From: Chromatiales bacterium
GTDB taxonomy: Bacteria; Pseudomonadota; Gammaproteobacteria; UBA6429; Thiohalophilaceae
DNA: 8,547 nucleotides
Reading direction: 5' to 3'
Assembly: GCA_027070385.1 (NCBI GenBank)
Contig: JALXDW010000063.1
Coordinates: 1 to 8,547 of the forward strand
The first letter of the stretch is position 1. Every line of letters begins with the position of its first letter. A program made the translations under genes and the position numbers. The notes under the pieces were generated by a model that was given only the letters and a program-made list of their open reading frames with translations, did not search any database and was not told the DNA's origin. Shown one piece after another: positions 6,392 through 8,547 of this stretch.

Positions 6392-6752
6392 TGATTTTAT
6401 TCCTTTAAGTTAGGTACTTGTCCAAATATTTTGAGCTGCGAAGGTTATAGTGTGTGTCGTAATAAAACCATGATGTAGTTGGCATAAAAAAAATGTACAG
6501 GAACGGGATGAGTAGTTTGTGATCAGGTTCAAGCTATCATTGTATTTGTATAGCCCAATTAAAATCTGTCAAAAGGTATCGTAACTCAACATAGGCGTTA
6601 TTGTCAGTCAAACAAAGTACAAGCTCCGATGATTCACTGTGTGTCGATGATGGTGGGTATAATCAAGCAAGGAGAATGTTATTGTAACAACACCGGTACA
6701 AGCTTGTTTATGATGTTCGATTGCAAGTTTGTTCTGAGACTATAAGGTTGTA
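6392..6752. other. 361-bp gap without a supported gene
   Basis: Lies downstream of pyrK and upstream of the Cache gene on the minus strand. Near 6444-6449 the minus strand reads TATAAC, a possible -10 for the Cache gene, but with no good -35. On the plus strand TATAAT (6658-6663) is followed by AGGAG and an ATG, which opens only a three-codon frame. Repeats include the palindrome ACAAGCTTGT (6698-6707) and a 9-bp direct repeat GTACAAGCT (6617-6625 and 6697-6705, the second with its first G at 6696). A run of eight T on the minus strand (about 6486-6493) has no stem before it, so I see no clear terminator for pyrK. Confidence 0.45.
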
Positions 6753-7625
6753 TTAAAAAACCTGGTTGGCATCAAATACCGGGCCATCAACACATACACG
6801 TTTCATTGCACGACCTTGCGCGCTATTGACTTCCACGACACAACCGGCACAGCCACCCACGGCACAGGCCATAAACTCTTCAAGTGATACCTGACAGGGA
6901 ATAGCAAATTCTTTGGCAACGGCTGCAACGGCCTTGAGCATTGGCTGTGGCCCGCAGGAAAAGATTTCAACCTGCTGACGTTGCTCTTCATCGAGTGCAT
7001 TTAGCCATAAGCGTGCCAGTTCAGTTACATAGCCTTCATAAACACCGGGGTAGTCCTGCAGACTGGCAAGTCGACAAGGAATATTCCATTCTTCCAGCAA
7101 TGGCATGGTGGCCGTCACTTCTGCGGGTATGCCGGGTAAAATGAATTGTGATGGTTGTGTGGTAAAGGGGAAAGGCACTTCAGAACCTAAAATAACTAAG
7201 GGCTGATAATGGCTGCGTTGTTTTTTGAGTTCTTCAGCGATAAAAATCATCGGTGGCATACCCACGCCACCGCCGATTAATAGCGGGCGATTTTTTTCTT
7301 TGTGTAATTGGAATGGTTTACCGATGGGGCCGAGCAAGTTAAGTATTTCACCGGGCTGGCGCATGGCAAGTTGGCGGGTACCTTCTCCAACCGCCTTGTA
7401 TAAAAAATCCACCATGCCGGTTTTTGCTTCTGTTCGCATAATCGAAATGGGACGACGCATGGGTAGAGAAGTTGCGCACTGTATATGGACAAAACTGCCT
7501 GCTTTCGCCTCGCTTGCAATATGCGGAGCATGTACCCGTAAAATATATTGATCACCGGGGTAACTCTGTTGTGAAATAATTTCTGCAAGTTCAACATTAA
7601 TAGTATCGCGCTGGGGCTGATTCAT
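6753..7625 (-). CDS. pyrK: Dihydroorotate dehydrogenase electron transfer subunit (PyrK type)
   Basis: An FAD- and [2Fe-2S]-containing reductase of the ferredoxin-NADP reductase superfamily. In class 1B dihydroorotate dehydrogenase, PyrK passes electrons from PyrD's FMN to NAD+. It has 290 residues. The FAD domain holds RRPIS (57-61) and a second-half KAVGEGTRQL (77-86); the NAD-binding part has GGGVGMPP (118-125) and CGPQPML (224-230); the C-terminal iron-sulfur loop has Cys 254, 259, 262 and 278 in the C-x4-C-x2-C-x15-C pattern, ending in RVCVDGPVF (276-284), the usual PyrK finish. All cofactor residues appear intact. The ATG overlaps the stop of the dihydroorotase-like gene by four bases (ATGA), so translation is coupled. 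No pyrD lies after it. Related HydG/SudB-type sulfide or ferredoxin reductases share this fold, but the neighbour favours pyrimidine metabolism. Confidence 0.88.
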   Translation of the reverse strand: MNQPQRDTINVELAEIISQQSYPGDQYILRVHAPHIASEAKAGSFVHIQCATSLPMRRPISIMRTEAKTGMVDFLYKAVGEGTRQLAMRQPGEILNLLGPIGKPFQLHKEKNRPLLIGGGVGMPPMIFIAEELKKQRSHYQPLVILGSEVPFPFTTQPSQFILPGIPAEVTATMPLLEEWNIPCRLASLQDYPGVYEGYVTELARLWLNALDEEQRQQVEIFSCGPQPMLKAVAAVAKEFAIPCQVSLEEFMACAVGGCAGCVVEVNSAQGRAMKRVCVDGPVFDANQVF

Positions 7626-8547
7626 GATGATTCACTCTGGAAAACAATTTTTCCGTCCAATAAGGTATGGCTGACTTTGCCTTGCAGTTCCCAGTCAGCA
7701 AACGGTGTGTTATGTCCAACACTGATGAACTGTTCTGCATTTACTGCCCAGTTTGTGGCCGGATCATAGATGCAAATATCGGCAGCAGCATTCACGGATA
7801 AGTGTCCTGCATCAATACCTAAAATTTTGGCCGGTTCAACGGTCAGTTTTTGTATCAATGTTTTTAAATCAAGGATGTTATCCTCAACAAGCCGCAAGCT
7901 CAGTGGTAATAAGGTTTCCAAACCGCTGATACCGGGTTCAGTCGCACTGAAGGGAGCCAATTTGGCATCGGCACAATGGGGCTGGTGATCGCTGCACAGT
8001 GCATCAATGCTGTTTTGTTGTAAACCCTGTCGTAGTCCCTGTTTATCACGTTGTGAACGTAGTGGTGGAATAACGTGGCAGTTGCTATCAAAAAAGCCAA
8101 TGTCCAGATCGGTCAGATGTAAATGATGAATGCTGGCATCAACACTCACCGGCAAGCCTTGTTGTTTTGCCTGAGCAATCATTTGCAAAGCATTGGCCGA
8201 TGAAATATGTGAGAAATGCGCACGGACTCCGGTTTGTTCAATCAACATCAGTTCGCGGGAAACCGCAGCTGTTTCTGCAGACTCGGGAATCGCCGGTAAA
8301 CCTAAACGGGTTGACATGATCCCTTCATGGGCACAGCCGTTATTCGCCAGGCCAGGATCTTCTGCGTGCAGGAAGATGGTCATATCGCAACTGGCGGCAT
8401 ACTCCATGGCGCGGCGCATCACTAAAATATTTTTAAGGGGTTTTAAACCATTGCTGACACCGACACAGTTGGCTTGTGTTTTCAAGGTTGCCATTTCACT
8501 TAACCGTTCACCTTTGAGCCCCAGAGTCAGGGCGGCCTGGGTTACAA
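7622..8547 (-). CDS. pyrC: Dihydroorotase-like protein (class I, PyrX/PyrC' type), 5' end outside window
   Basis: The open frame runs to the right edge without a stop (first full codon 8545-8543), so the start is outside; 307 residues are visible of a usual 420-430. An in-frame ATG at 8494 is internal, because homologous sequence such as LTLGLKGERLSEM continues upstream of it. Dihydroorotase closes carbamoyl aspartate to dihydroorotate in pyrimidine synthesis. Numbering from the first visible residue, the zinc-ligand histidines appear kept in LHAED (H60) and HFSHIS (H113), and the catalytic aspartate in CSDHQPH (D186). The usual bridging-aspartate motif FSDDG is replaced by VSNGL (30-34). The HxH ligand pair lies outside the window. 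Features such as HEGIMSTRLGLP, PPLRS and SVGHNTPF resemble the pyrB-linked PyrX/PyrC' proteins of Pseudomonas, some of which are catalytically inactive partners of aspartate transcarbamoylase. It is coupled to pyrK. Confidence 0.9.
   Translation of the reverse strand, partial: VTQAALTLGLKGERLSEMATLKTQANCVGVSNGLKPLKNILVMRRAMEYAASCDMTIFLHAEDPGLANNGCAHEGIMSTRLGLPAIPESAETAAVSRELMLIEQTGVRAHFSHISSANALQMIAQAKQQGLPVSVDASIHHLHLTDLDIGFFDSNCHVIPPLRSQRDKQGLRQGLQQNSIDALCSDHQPHCADAKLAPFSATEPGISGLETLLPLSLRLVEDNILDLKTLIQKLTVEPAKILGIDAGHLSVNAAADICIYDPATNWAVNAEQFISVGHNTPFADWELQGKVSHTLLDGKIVFQSESS

Noticed and set aside
6803..7551. Open frames in other phases inside pyrK (for example 6803-7000 minus and 7225-7551 plus)
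   Set aside because: pyrK has complete cofactor motifs over this whole span; the other frames have no recognisable domain or ribosome site.
1..8547. CRISPR, mobile element or defence system
   Set aside because: No spaced repeat array, transposase, integrase, terminal repeats or defence-type proteins were seen on either strand.

Overview
This window looks like core chromosome of a mid-to-low GC gammaproteobacterium. The best indicators are the divergent block yggS-proC-yggT-yggU | pilT-pilU, a gene order common in Gammaproteobacteria such as Pseudomonas, and a pyrimidine gene pair (PyrX-like dihydroorotase plus PyrK-type reductase) at the right edge. I cannot name the genus from sequence alone. 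No transposase, integrase, CRISPR array, tRNA or rRNA was seen.

Layout, left to right. Positions 1-195 are AT-rich and hold nested inverted repeats and possibly the first codons of a minus-strand gene cut by the edge. Positions 196-2690 carry four minus-strand genes, transcribed as yggS (PLP homeostasis protein), proC (pyrroline-5-carboxylate reductase), yggT (two-repeat membrane protein) and yggU (DUF167). A 161-bp divergent control region (2691-2851) separates them from pilT and pilU on the plus strand, the two type IV pilus retraction ATPases. A 327-bp AT-rich gap leads to a small three-helix membrane protein of unknown function (5408-5716), which ends at a near-perfect bidirectional terminator. 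The same terminator serves a convergent minus-strand gene for a secreted stand-alone Cache-type sensor domain (5840-6391). A 361-bp gap without a supported gene follows. The minus-strand pair dihydroorotase-like protein (5' end outside the window) and pyrK, joined by an ATGA overlap, fills the right end.

Functionally there are three themes: amino-acid and PLP housekeeping (yggS, proC), pilus retraction (pilT, pilU), and pyrimidine synthesis (dihydroorotase-like protein, PyrK). I found no clear new multi-gene system. The points most worth a second look are: the dihydroorotase homologue lacks the usual bridging aspartate motif; PyrK has no PyrD partner in view; the Cache domain is secreted with no signalling module; the small membrane protein may be made from a leaderless mRNA; and the pilT/yggS divergent promoter region holds a 9-bp inverted repeat.
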